A program made the translations under genes and the position numbers. From assembly GCA_026706075.1 (NCBI GenBank), contig JAPOZM010000093.1, positions 1 through 64,000 on the forward strand: 64,000 nucleotides of DNA, in the 5' to 3' direction. Shown here one piece after another: positions 42,295 through 51,193 of this stretch. Source of the stretch: Gemmatimonadaceae bacterium. GTDB lineage: Bacteria > Latescibacterota > UBA2968 > UBA8231. Below the pieces are notes generated by a model. That model ran no database searches, had not been told where the DNA came from, and saw nothing but the letters and a program-made list of their open reading frames with translations. The first letter of the stretch is position 1; each line of letters opens with the position of its first letter.

Positions 42295-45200
42295 GTGCCC
42301 CCACTGAATCCCCAGGGCCTTCCCCTCCGGCTGGTCGATCACCACGGGCCCGCGGGTATCTGCCGCGCCCGGCGGGGTCCCGGGGAGATCCTCGCCGATG
42401 GTTCCGTGGCCTTCGGCTCCCGCCCCTTTGCCGACACCTCGGTCACCGTTCCCGACGACGCCGGTCCCGAGGCGGCGCTGGCGGCCCGGCTGTGCGAGAG
42501 GGCCGCGCGCCTGGTCTCCCGGCGCTTCGAGGGCGACACCCATCTGACCGAGCTGGCCTCGGGTCTGGCCGGCACCGAGTGGCCGCTGGCCCTGTGCCGC
42601 GGCCACGAGCGCCTCCTCGACTTCGACGGCCGGCGCCTGTGGCTGGCGGCCGACGCCATGGCCGCCCTCGGCCTCGGACTGGAGGCCAAGGACGATCTGA
42701 GCGCCGAGGTGCCCGAGCGCCTGCGCGGCTTCGAGCTCCTCCTCGCCCTCGGGCTCTTCGGCCAGCTCGACATCGTCCGCGGCGCCTCCCTGCGCCAGGC
42801 CCTGCACTGGGTCGTCGACCTCTACGGCCGCCTGGGGCGGCCGGACCAGGCCGTGCTCCTGGCCCTGCTCGAGGGCCCCGGAGAGCTCGACGCCGGCAAC
42901 CTGTTCTCCTCCTTCCTGCGCCGCGGGAGCCGCGAAGAGATCGTCGGCCGCGACCGCTGGATCACCTGGCTCCTCGGCCAGGACCGACTCGACCTGCCCT
43001 ACGACCGCCGGGCGGCGGGGGAGATCCTCGACAGCGACGCCGACGTCGACGACAAGCGCCTGCTCCTCTACGGGGTGCTGCGCGAATACGACCGCGACCT
43101 GGAGGCGGAGAACATCCGCCGCCTCTCCCGCGAGATCCGGGCCGCCGGACAGGAGCTGGTCTTCGGCCGCATGAGCCGCGCCTTCCACAACCAGGGCGCC
43201 CTCTTCGCCGATGCCGTGCGCCTCACCCCGACGCCGGCCTGGAAGCCTCTGGCCGAGGAGGCCTGGGCCGCCGCCGACGGGGCCGCGGCGCTGCAGTCTC
43301 CGGCGCTGGAACTGCGGCTGCTGCTCGAGGCGGGCCGGCCGGCCTCCCTGATCCAGATGGAGGGAGCCTGCGAGCGCTACGAGGAGGCCGCCCTCGACGC
43401 CCAGCGCGACGACCTGATGCAGGGACTGCGCCGGGCCCGGGCCCTCGTGGAGGACCACGGCGACGAGCTGGCCGGCCCCCGCCAGGCGGCCCTCGACGTC
43501 GATTCGGCGAGCGGCCTCGTGCGCCGACGCCTCGCACTCGTGGAGCGCGTGCGCTCGGAGCTGCTGCGCTCCCCCGCCGCCAACGCCGCCTACGTCGTCA
43601 TCAGCCAGCGCCCCTCCCCCACGGGCTCCCACCTGCTGGTGAAGATCAACGAGTTCGAGGAGCCTTACCTGGGCAAGGCCGACAACCTGACGAAGCTGGC
43701 GCGCCTCGCCGGCGACCGCCTCTACTCGAGCCCCGACTACCGCTGGCTGGAGGTCGCCGACCACTGGATCGAGGCGATCCCCCTGTTCATCAAGGAGGAG
43801 GTCCTGGTCGACGACGAGGGAGTCGAGTCGACGCGCACGGTGATCGACATCGACGGCATGGAGGAGTCCTTCCGCGAGGAGATGGCCGACCACTGGGCCG
43901 CGAACCTGCGCGACGTGGCCGACTCGGAGTGCGTCTCCGCGGCCCGTTGGCTCCTGTGCCGGGAGACCGGGGAGGAAGGGGACGAGGCCGCGGCGCTGGA
44001 CTGGGCCCGCGCCTCGGACGGCGACCTTTCCGGCGACATCGCCTGCGCCGCCGCCCTCGTGTCCCGCCTGGCCGCTGAGAACGCCGGCGATCTGCGGCGC
44101 CGCATCGAGGGCGAGGAGGAGGAGCCCTTCGAAGCCCTGTGCGCCCTGCTGTCGGCCTGGTGCACCGAGCCCGGCTCGAGTCTCGCCAGGACCCTGGCCC
44201 GGGCCCGGGAAGAGCCGTGGTCCGCCCTCCTCGATCTGGAGGCCGAGGTCGGCGAGTCCCGCGCCCGCTCCCTCCGCGCCAGGGCCCTCGAGCCCCGGCG
44301 GCCTCTGCCGGTGCTGCACGTGCTGACCACCCAGTCCGCGGGCATGACCGACGGCTACATCCGCACCTGGCTCGAGGAGTCGATGGCCCTGCGCAACGTC
44401 GCCGCCGCCCGCGGGCTGGAGGCCGAGGTCGACGAGCGGCGGGCGTTCTACCGCCGGCGGCTGAGCGCCCTGGGCGACCGGGTGGTCCGCGAGCTGGGCA
44501 TCTGGGTCGAGGTGGAGGAAGCCGCCGCCGAGGAGGATCTGGACGAGGGCTCCGCCGTGTCCCGCGTCGTCGGCCGCAACCGCTCGGTCCAGGAGGAGGT
44601 CGCCGTCCTCGGCACCCTCATCGAGCTGGCCGAGGAACGCGGCGGAGAGCGGGAGCCCGGCGACGTGGCCGACCCGGCCGAGGTCGGGCGGCTCTGCGAG
44701 TCGGTGGACGGGGATCTGGCCCGCCAGGCCCTGGAGCGGGTGGCGGCGCGCAACGGCCGCCAGCTCGAGGAGGAGGTCGATGCCCTGAGGTCGGCCGAGC
44801 CCGCCCTCTCCCGCCGGGATGCCCTCGTGCGGGTGGTGGAGCGCGACGAGGACTACCGCCAGGACCTGGAGAGCTTCACCCGCTTCCTGGCCCGCCGCCG
44901 CCTGGTGGACGACTGGTCCCGGCAGGCAGGCGTCGACGGCGACGACCGGCGGCGCACCTACCTGCGCCGGTTCCAGCGGCTGGCCAAGACGACGGCCCGC
45001 AAGCAGGTGCTGCTGCGCCACGGCCTCGCCCACCTGACCCTCGACCCGGCCTACCGCTGCGCCGCCGCCGGGGGCGACAAGCGCTACCACCTGCTCTACA
45101 CGCCGAGCCGCGTCGACCTCGGGCACCGGGAGCGGGAGTCGGTGGAGACCTGGTCCCAGTGGGTCGGCGGCGCCGACCGCGCCGCGGCGCGCGCCGGCAG

Positions 45201-48200
45201 AGAGATCTACGGGCTGATCAACAAGTCGGTGCGCAGCTACGACAGTCTGGCCGAGCCCGAGATCCTGAAGACGGGCGAGAACGCCAGCATGGCCTCCCAC
45301 TTCGCCTTCTCCAACGCCCTGTCCCTGATGGTCTCGGCCAGCGGCCACGGCGACATCGAGGAGATGGGCGACCAGATGAGCCGCCGGGGCGACCGCGTCA
45401 TCCATCCCGCGGGCGAGGGCTACGGCGGCTACTGCGTGCCCAAGGACGGCCTCTTCCTCGAGTTCGTCCTCACCCTCCGCCGCGCCGAGAAGCTGCGCCA
45501 GCTCGGCGTTCCCGCCGAGCACCACGACGGGGTGGCCGGCGCCGCGGCGGAGCTCCTCGGCCGCCGCGACCAGTTCGACACGCGCTTCGAGTGGGAGGCC
45601 TGGGCCGCCGGCGCCCTGAGCGGCGTCGACGGCCTCGGCGGGCTGTTCGCCGTCCGCGAGGGAGAGGGGGGGCCCGTTCCCGTCTTCCAGATCACCCGCC
45701 TGGCCGAGGTCCTGGAGGGGCTGGGAGAGCCGGAGCCGCACGACGCCGAACGCGCCACCACGGCGCGGGTGGCGCGCTGGGGCGTGCACAAGATGGTGGC
45801 CGGCGCCGAGCACGTGAACCGCTTCATGCCCTTCTTCAAGGTCTGGCTCACGCGGCGCGCCCTGGCCGAGGCCGCCCGCCGCCACCCGGCCGCGGCAGCC
45901 GCCCCGGTGGTGGTGCTCACGGCGGAGTACAAGCCCGACACGCAGGACGGGCGGTTCGCCGCGGGCATGCGCAAGTTCGAGATCCTGTGCGGCACCGCGG
46001 ACCACCTGCTCTACGCCCTGGACGCGGAGGGCCAGACCCTGGCGGGCCTGCTCTCCGAGGGCTTCGACGGCGCCGACCGCCGCGGCCGGGCAGGATCCGC
46101 CGCGGCCGCCGTCGGCCTCGATCCCGGCGACCCGTCGACGCCGGGAACCCTGCGCGAGCTCTTCCCCGAGCCGCCCCGGCCGGCCGAGATCCGCGTCGTC
46201 TCCCCCACCGGCCTCTCGACCCAGGACCTGCTCGGCTACACCAGCGACACGAGCCTGGAGGCGATCGCCGAGGGCGCGCATCAGGAGCTGACCGCCGCCG
46301 GGTTCAGCGCCGCCGAGATCGAGGCCAGCCTGGCCACCTACGGACCGCACCTGGAGCGCTGGGCCTCGGCGGCCGACATCGACGCCGGCCTCCGGGCGGA
46401 CCTGTCGCGGCGGCTCTCCGGACGGCTGCACGCCCTGGCCCTGCAGCTCCTCGGTCCGGAGCGCTCCTACGAACGCGCCCTGCAGGGCGCCGACGTCCTC
46501 GACACGGGCATTCCCCACGCGGCCCTGCTGCGGCTTCTCGAAGATCCGGCGGCGGTCTGCCGCCTGATGCTGGACGGCCATCCCGACAGCGCCCTGGTCA
46601 TCGTCGACGGCGCCTCCGGGGCCCGGCGGCGCGCTCTCAACCGTCTCGACGTCATGCTCTGGTTCGCCGCCGGAGAGCGCTACGGCCGGGAGCCGGTCTA
46701 CGCCGGCATCGGACTGGGGAGCCGCACGGTCGAGGGCTGGCGCCAGGCGATGCGGCGGCAACGGCGCCGCGCCCGGCGTCTGGGGGAGGCCCTGCGCGCC
46801 TCCGACCCCGCAGCCGCTGCGGCCGAGTACGGGCAGATCCTGTCCGAGGTGCGCCTCGGACAGGAGGCGGAGCTGCAGCTGGCCGAGGTCGACAAGCTGC
46901 GCCGCTTCCAGCGCCTGCGCCGGCGCGACGAGTTGGTGGCCCGGTCCCTCGCCCGCCTCGCCGGGGGTCTGCCCCTGGAGGAGCTCGGCTTCGCCGACTT
47001 CCTCGTCCTGGGCGGCGTCTTCCTCCTCGACGGGGCCCCTCCGGAGGAGATCGACGACTGGCGGCGCGGCCTGGGTCTCGGCTCAGGGGACCCGGACTCC
47101 CGGGAGCTGGAGAGCCTGCTCCTGCACCCGGCCCGGCCCCCGGAGCTGGAGGAGTTCCGCGAGGAGAAGGGTCTGGAGAGCTCGAACAAGGCGGCCGAGG
47201 ACCGTCCCGTCGCCGCCCTCGAGGCCCGCAGCCAGTTGCGGACCCGCATCCTCCGCGCCCGGGCCCTCCACGAGCGGCACCGCGGCGCCGAGTCCGTCGA
47301 CGGCCGGCCCGCTTCCTTCGAAGAAGCCCGGGCCGCGGCCTTCGAGGTCCTGGGCGACCGCGGCACCGTTACCGACGCGGCCTTCGGCGCCTTCATCGCC
47401 CATGCCCGCACCGCTCTCTCGGCCCTCGTGAGCGAGCAGTACGACGAGGGCCAGGCGGACGACGCCCAGCGCTTCCTCGACAACCTGTCGCAGTTGTTCC
47501 TCGGTCACCAGATCGACCCGGAGGACTGGCGCCGGATCGCCGGCGGCTACGAGGACGTGGGCGACTTCGGACGCCTGGCGCAGGCCGTGGTCGAGCGCGA
47601 GGGCGCCGGCGCCGCCGGTCACGGCCTGCGCCAGGTGGCGGCCGGAGCCGAGCTGTTCTACATCCTCCTGGCGGTGGAGACGACCCTGCCCTACACCCGG
47701 GAAGGGGCTCCCGCCGACCCCGACGGACTCTGGCGCGCCCTGGCCGACTTCTTCGCCGAGACCATAGACGACCACTTCCACGAGTACCGGCCCTGGGTCT
47801 ACTCCCGGGGCATAGGCTTCGCCTCGTACGCGGGCGACGCCCTCTACGAGCTGGCCGTCGAGCACCACCGATGGCTGGGGCGCCATCTGCGCGGCGTCGT
47901 GGTCCGTCACACCGAATTGGCCGGCCGGACCTCGGAGGACCAGGACCTGCTTCTGGGGCACCATGAGAGTGATGCCTCCCGCGACCCCATCGGTGTCACC
48001 GCCGCCTCCGGGCCGGAGCGACGCTGGCGGGCCTACGGACAGCTGCGCGAGCTCGCCTTCCTGCGCAACGACGGCTTCCCCATCCCCCCCGTGTTCTCCG
48101 AGTTCGATCCCGGTCTGATCGACGCCGACCGGCGAGTCAACCACCTGATCGCCCTGCCCGTGGGCCGCACCCACTACTCGCGGGCCCTGGTCGAGGGGCC

Positions 48201-49710
48201 GACCCTGTCCCGGGAGCTGACCGCCGCCGGACGGCCCGGGACCAACCTGATCATCAGCCGCGGCGTCGACATCGTGGACGATCCAGAGGCCGGCCGGCCC
48301 GTCGTGCAGATCCGTTCCGGCCACCTCTACGTCTCCCGGGAGGAGTACGCCGCCGGCCTGGTCCGCCACCGCGGTCTCGACCCGGAGTCGGCTCGTGAGC
48401 GGGCCGAGGCCGAGGGCACGCCGAAGGGGATCCGCCTGGCCGTGCGCTTCACGCACCCCCTGACGGCGGCCGTCGTCTACCCCTTCCACGGGGATCCCCG
48501 GTACCACCAGGGGCGCCTGGAGGACTGCGGCCTGCCCTACTCGGTGCAGTCCCTGTTCCACACCTGGACCACCTACGACAAGGCCAAGTACCCCGACATC
48601 TTCGACGAGACCACCGGCGTCGACGTGCCCCACGAGATCGACTGGCTCGCCGCCGACACCCGGCGCGCGCCCTCCGAGGCCGTCGCCAGGAACTGGATCG
48701 AGAACGGGCTCGATGGCTCGGACTACCCGGGGCTGCGTGAGTTCGCCCGCCGTCACCGCCTGGTGATGATCAAGGACGCCGCCGAGTCGGGGGGCCGGAA
48801 CGCCCGGGCCTTCGTCCTTCGACGGCTCGCCGCCGCCGCCGTCGACGAGGCGGAGCTGGAGCGCGCCGTCGACTTCGTCCACCAGATCAGCCTGCGCCAC
48901 AACGTCGCCATCCAGGAGGTGATCCTGTCCTCGCCGGAGGCCTGGGCCACCGACGACTTCATCGATTCCTTCGTACGCCGCCAGGTCGTCGAGTGGGGCT
49001 CCGCCGTCGAGCGCCGGCGCCGGCCGCGCTCGCCGATCTACGGATCGCACCGGGTGATCGTCTCGTCCGACGATCCGACCGCCGACCTCCCCCTCGAGGA
49101 GCGCTGGCACCTGTCGCACTGGATCACCCTCAACAGCAAGCAGCTGATCACCAACGTCGGCCGCGGCGGCAGCCTCGAGCGTTTCCTCCCCGAGATCGTC
49201 CAGCCCTCCTGCCGGCAGGCCCTCTTCGACGGCCTGGCCGCCGCCGCCCGCGGGGTCATGGAGGCCTTGAGCGCCTATGCCGGGCGCGGCGCCGAGGCTT
49301 ACCGCCGCGACAGCGGCAGGCCGGTGGGCCGCGACCTGACCGGGCTGTCGTACGGAACGCCGCGCTACATGATGCTCGACTTCCTGGTGACGCCGCGCTT
49401 CGCCGAGGAGGGAGACCTGGTCGAGGTGAACCGCGAGCCGGGCGTCGAGCCGGTCTTCGTCCTGCAGCACGGGGACCGCCGCTTCCCGGGCACCCTGTCG
49501 GGCTGGCGCGTCGTCCTGATCGAACCCAACATCGGCGTCGGCCTGTGGGACCGCGTGGCCCTGCGCGAGGAGGCCCACGAGCGCGCCGCCAGCGAGGCCG
49601 CCCAGCGGCCCTTCGACTGGGACCGGGTCGGCGAGAACGCCCGCGTCGTGCTGCGCGACCTCAGCCGCGCCGGCGAAGACTACCTGAAGGCCCTCGAAGG
49701 GCAGCGGTGA
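42295..49710 (+). CDS. Giant 2471-aa cytoplasmic protein of unknown function with ATP-grasp-like C-terminus
   Basis: A single uninterrupted frame of 2471 codons from GTG 42295 (no strong ribosome site; the start may be off by a few codons). There is no signal peptide or membrane segment, and composition is rich in Ala, Arg, Glu and Leu. Most of it is unassigned. Landmarks: a motif GEGYGGYCVPKDGLFLEF with C1047, P1049, K1050; VVLTAEYKPDTQDGRF; LGYTSDTSLEAI. From about 2050 on it looks like an ATP-grasp domain: K2160 in LVMIKDAAESGGRNAR, hinge E2208 in VAIQEVI, ITNVGRGGSLE at 2285-2294, and metal ligands E2377 and N2379 in VEVNREPG, then LIEPNIGVGLW. It overlaps the next gene by GTGA, so its product likely works with that ATP-grasp enzyme and the kinase. 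Coding status is firm; the C-terminal assignment is by motif only. Confidence 0.8.
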   Translation: MPPLNPQGLPLRLVDHHGPAGICRARRGPGEILADGSVAFGSRPFADTSVTVPDDAGPEAALAARLCERAARLVSRRFEGDTHLTELASGLAGTEWPLALCRGHERLLDFDGRRLWLAADAMAALGLGLEAKDDLSAEVPERLRGFELLLALGLFGQLDIVRGASLRQALHWVVDLYGRLGRPDQAVLLALLEGPGELDAGNLFSSFLRRGSREEIVGRDRWITWLLGQDRLDLPYDRRAAGEILDSDADVDDKRLLLYGVLREYDRDLEAENIRRLSREIRAAGQELVFGRMSRAFHNQGALFADAVRLTPTPAWKPLAEEAWAAADGAAALQSPALELRLLLEAGRPASLIQMEGACERYEEAALDAQRDDLMQGLRRARALVEDHGDELAGPRQAALDVDSASGLVRRRLALVERVRSELLRSPAANAAYVVISQRPSPTGSHLLVKINEFEEPYLGKADNLTKLARLAGDRLYSSPDYRWLEVADHWIEAIPLFIKEEVLVDDEGVESTRTVIDIDGMEESFREEMADHWAANLRDVADSECVSAARWLLCRETGEEGDEAAALDWARASDGDLSGDIACAAALVSRLAAENAGDLRRRIEGEEEEPFEALCALLSAWCTEPGSSLARTLARAREEPWSALLDLEAEVGESRARSLRARALEPRRPLPVLHVLTTQSAGMTDGYIRTWLEESMALRNVAAARGLEAEVDERRAFYRRRLSALGDRVVRELGIWVEVEEAAAEEDLDEGSAVSRVVGRNRSVQEEVAVLGTLIELAEERGGEREPGDVADPAEVGRLCESVDGDLARQALERVAARNGRQLEEEVDALRSAEPALSRRDALVRVVERDEDYRQDLESFTRFLARRRLVDDWSRQAGVDGDDRRRTYLRRFQRLAKTTARKQVLLRHGLAHLTLDPAYRCAAAGGDKRYHLLYTPSRVDLGHRERESVETWSQWVGGADRAAARAGREIYGLINKSVRSYDSLAEPEILKTGENASMASHFAFSNALSLMVSASGHGDIEEMGDQMSRRGDRVIHPAGEGYGGYCVPKDGLFLEFVLTLRRAEKLRQLGVPAEHHDGVAGAAAELLGRRDQFDTRFEWEAWAAGALSGVDGLGGLFAVREGEGGPVPVFQITRLAEVLEGLGEPEPHDAERATTARVARWGVHKMVAGAEHVNRFMPFFKVWLTRRALAEAARRHPAAAAAPVVVLTAEYKPDTQDGRFAAGMRKFEILCGTADHLLYALDAEGQTLAGLLSEGFDGADRRGRAGSAAAAVGLDPGDPSTPGTLRELFPEPPRPAEIRVVSPTGLSTQDLLGYTSDTSLEAIAEGAHQELTAAGFSAAEIEASLATYGPHLERWASAADIDAGLRADLSRRLSGRLHALALQLLGPERSYERALQGADVLDTGIPHAALLRLLEDPAAVCRLMLDGHPDSALVIVDGASGARRRALNRLDVMLWFAAGERYGREPVYAGIGLGSRTVEGWRQAMRRQRRRARRLGEALRASDPAAAAAEYGQILSEVRLGQEAELQLAEVDKLRRFQRLRRRDELVARSLARLAGGLPLEELGFADFLVLGGVFLLDGAPPEEIDDWRRGLGLGSGDPDSRELESLLLHPARPPELEEFREEKGLESSNKAAEDRPVAALEARSQLRTRILRARALHERHRGAESVDGRPASFEEARAAAFEVLGDRGTVTDAAFGAFIAHARTALSALVSEQYDEGQADDAQRFLDNLSQLFLGHQIDPEDWRRIAGGYEDVGDFGRLAQAVVEREGAGAAGHGLRQVAAGAELFYILLAVETTLPYTREGAPADPDGLWRALADFFAETIDDHFHEYRPWVYSRGIGFASYAGDALYELAVEHHRWLGRHLRGVVVRHTELAGRTSEDQDLLLGHHESDASRDPIGVTAASGPERRWRAYGQLRELAFLRNDGFPIPPVFSEFDPGLIDADRRVNHLIALPVGRTHYSRALVEGPTLSRELTAAGRPGTNLIISRGVDIVDDPEAGRPVVQIRSGHLYVSREEYAAGLVRHRGLDPESARERAEAEGTPKGIRLAVRFTHPLTAAVVYPFHGDPRYHQGRLEDCGLPYSVQSLFHTWTTYDKAKYPDIFDETTGVDVPHEIDWLAADTRRAPSEAVARNWIENGLDGSDYPGLREFARRHRLVMIKDAAESGGRNARAFVLRRLAAAAVDEAELERAVDFVHQISLRHNVAIQEVILSSPEAWATDDFIDSFVRRQVVEWGSAVERRRRPRSPIYGSHRVIVSSDDPTADLPLEERWHLSHWITLNSKQLITNVGRGGSLERFLPEIVQPSCRQALFDGLAAAARGVMEALSAYAGRGAEAYRRDSGRPVGRDLTGLSYGTPRYMMLDFLVTPRFAEEGDLVEVNREPGVEPVFVLQHGDRRFPGTLSGWRVVLIEPNIGVGLWDRVALREEAHERAASEAAQRPFDWDRVGENARVVLRDLSRAGEDYLKALEGQR

Positions 49711-51191
49711 GCGGCGACGACCGGCATCTCGAGGTCGCCTGGACCCGGGCCTGCGACGGCCTCGGCATCGGCCGCGGGACCCCCCTGGCGGCGAGCGAGG
49801 CCAGCGTCCTGCTCAAGTATCTCATCTCCGAACGCGCCTCGGTCCCGGAGGGGCCGGACTGCTGTGCCCGCGACCGTTGCCGCCGCGCCTGGCTGGAGTG
49901 GATGGCCGCCGGCGCCCAAGACCTCGACGGGGCCCTGAGACCGGGGGCGGCGCCGGCCGTGCGCGGAGTCCTGGAGTCGGACGCGGAGTACGCTGGCCGC
50001 GTCATCGACCTCGCCGTGGCCGACCTCGTGAGCGAGCCCATGGCTCCGGAGGTCTGCATCGAGACGGTGCCCCTCGGCGGGCTTCCCCCCGGTGGGCGCT
50101 GGAACCACGCCGTGATCTTCGCCTCCGCCCCCCTGATCACCCACGAGATCTATCCCCTGGCCGCCGACGCCTGCGTCCATGACGCCCGCGCCGGAGGGCC
50201 CTTCTACCGGGTCCTCGGCGTTCACGGAGACTGGCTGTCCAATGGCCGCGCCCGCCGAGTCATGTGGCTCGACGCCGAGCGCGACCGGTTCTCCGAGGCC
50301 GCCCTCTCCGAGCCGGTCCACCTGCACTCGGCGCAACTTCTCGCCCTCGGGCCGCAGCAGACGAGCTGCCACCTGGTCTGGGCCCGACGCCTGACCTGCC
50401 CCCTGGTCAACCCGGCCCCCCCCTCGGCCACGGCCGACGACAAGCACGGCCTCTCCCGGCGGTGGGGCGACGCCGGTCTCGAGGTGCCCGCGGGAGTCCT
50501 GGTGGGCCCGGGCCACCGCCTCGCCGCCCGCGACTTCCTGCACCGCACCGGGGAGATCGTGGTCAAGCCCAACGACGGTACCGAGGGACGGGGAGTGCGC
50601 TACTTGTCGGCCTCGGCGCCGGAGGCCGAGGAGCTCCTGAACGTGCAGCTCAGCGCCTGCTGGGAGTGGGGTCCGGCGCGCCTCGAGGAGCGGCGGGACG
50701 GAATCGTCTGGCGGGATCCGGAGACCGGCAGCTGCCACAGCCTGGCCCTCCGCCTGCACGTGGCTGCGGGCGCCGCGGGTCTGCGGGCCGAGTCCGGATA
50801 CGCCCTGGTGGGAGCCGGCGTGGACACCCCCGCCACCCGCGGGGCCGGAGGCCGCATGCGCCCCTTGCAGAGCGTCACCTCCTCGCTGGCCCTGCGCGCC
50901 AGCGGCGCCGGCGTCGCCTTCAGCGGCGCCGACCTGGAAAGGACGAGAAGGCTGGCGGAGGCGGCCTCCGGCATCGTCGGCGGCATCGGCCTCAGCGGCG
51001 TCGACCTGGTTCTCGACGCCACCCCGGCGGGAGAGGTGGTGCCGGTGCTGCTCGAGCTCAACCCCCGCCCCGCCGGCCTGGCCCACGCCCGCTTCCTCCC
51101 GGGCTCCGGGGAGGGACGGGTCGAAGCGGGTGTCTCGCTGGATGTGTGGGACGGCCTGGCCGCGCTCTGCCGGAAGACCGCCGCCGAGTGA
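49707..51191 (+). CDS. ATP-grasp family ligase-like protein
   Basis: A 494-aa protein. The C-terminal half is ATP-grasp: nucleotide-binding K287 in GEIVVKPNDGTEGRGVRYL, a central Arg/Glu-bearing stretch, and the metal site E450/N452 in VLLELNPRPAGLAH. The N-terminal half (1-270) has a Cys-rich spot (CCARDRCRR) and strands like VCIETVPLGGLP and AVIFASAPLI, maybe the substrate domain. ATP-grasp enzymes join a carboxylate to an amine or thiol through an acyl-phosphate. GTG 49707 overlaps the giant gene stop. The next gene, a GHMP kinase, starts right after. The substrate is unknown. Confidence 0.8.
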   Translation: MSGDDRHLEVAWTRACDGLGIGRGTPLAASEASVLLKYLISERASVPEGPDCCARDRCRRAWLEWMAAGAQDLDGALRPGAAPAVRGVLESDAEYAGRVIDLAVADLVSEPMAPEVCIETVPLGGLPPGGRWNHAVIFASAPLITHEIYPLAADACVHDARAGGPFYRVLGVHGDWLSNGRARRVMWLDAERDRFSEAALSEPVHLHSAQLLALGPQQTSCHLVWARRLTCPLVNPAPPSATADDKHGLSRRWGDAGLEVPAGVLVGPGHRLAARDFLHRTGEIVVKPNDGTEGRGVRYLSASAPEAEELLNVQLSACWEWGPARLEERRDGIVWRDPETGSCHSLALRLHVAAGAAGLRAESGYALVGAGVDTPATRGAGGRMRPLQSVTSSLALRASGAGVAFSGADLERTRRLAEAASGIVGGIGLSGVDLVLDATPAGEVVPVLLELNPRPAGLAHARFLPGSGEGRVEAGVSLDVWDGLAALCRKTAAE

Positions 51192-51193
51192 GC

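Noticed and set aside
41515..46761. Very long minus-strand open frame (over 1700 codons) across the lipoprotein and the giant gene
   Set aside because: It is antisense to well-supported genes and has the Gly/Ala/Val/Arg-biased, motif-free composition of GC-rich shadow frames.
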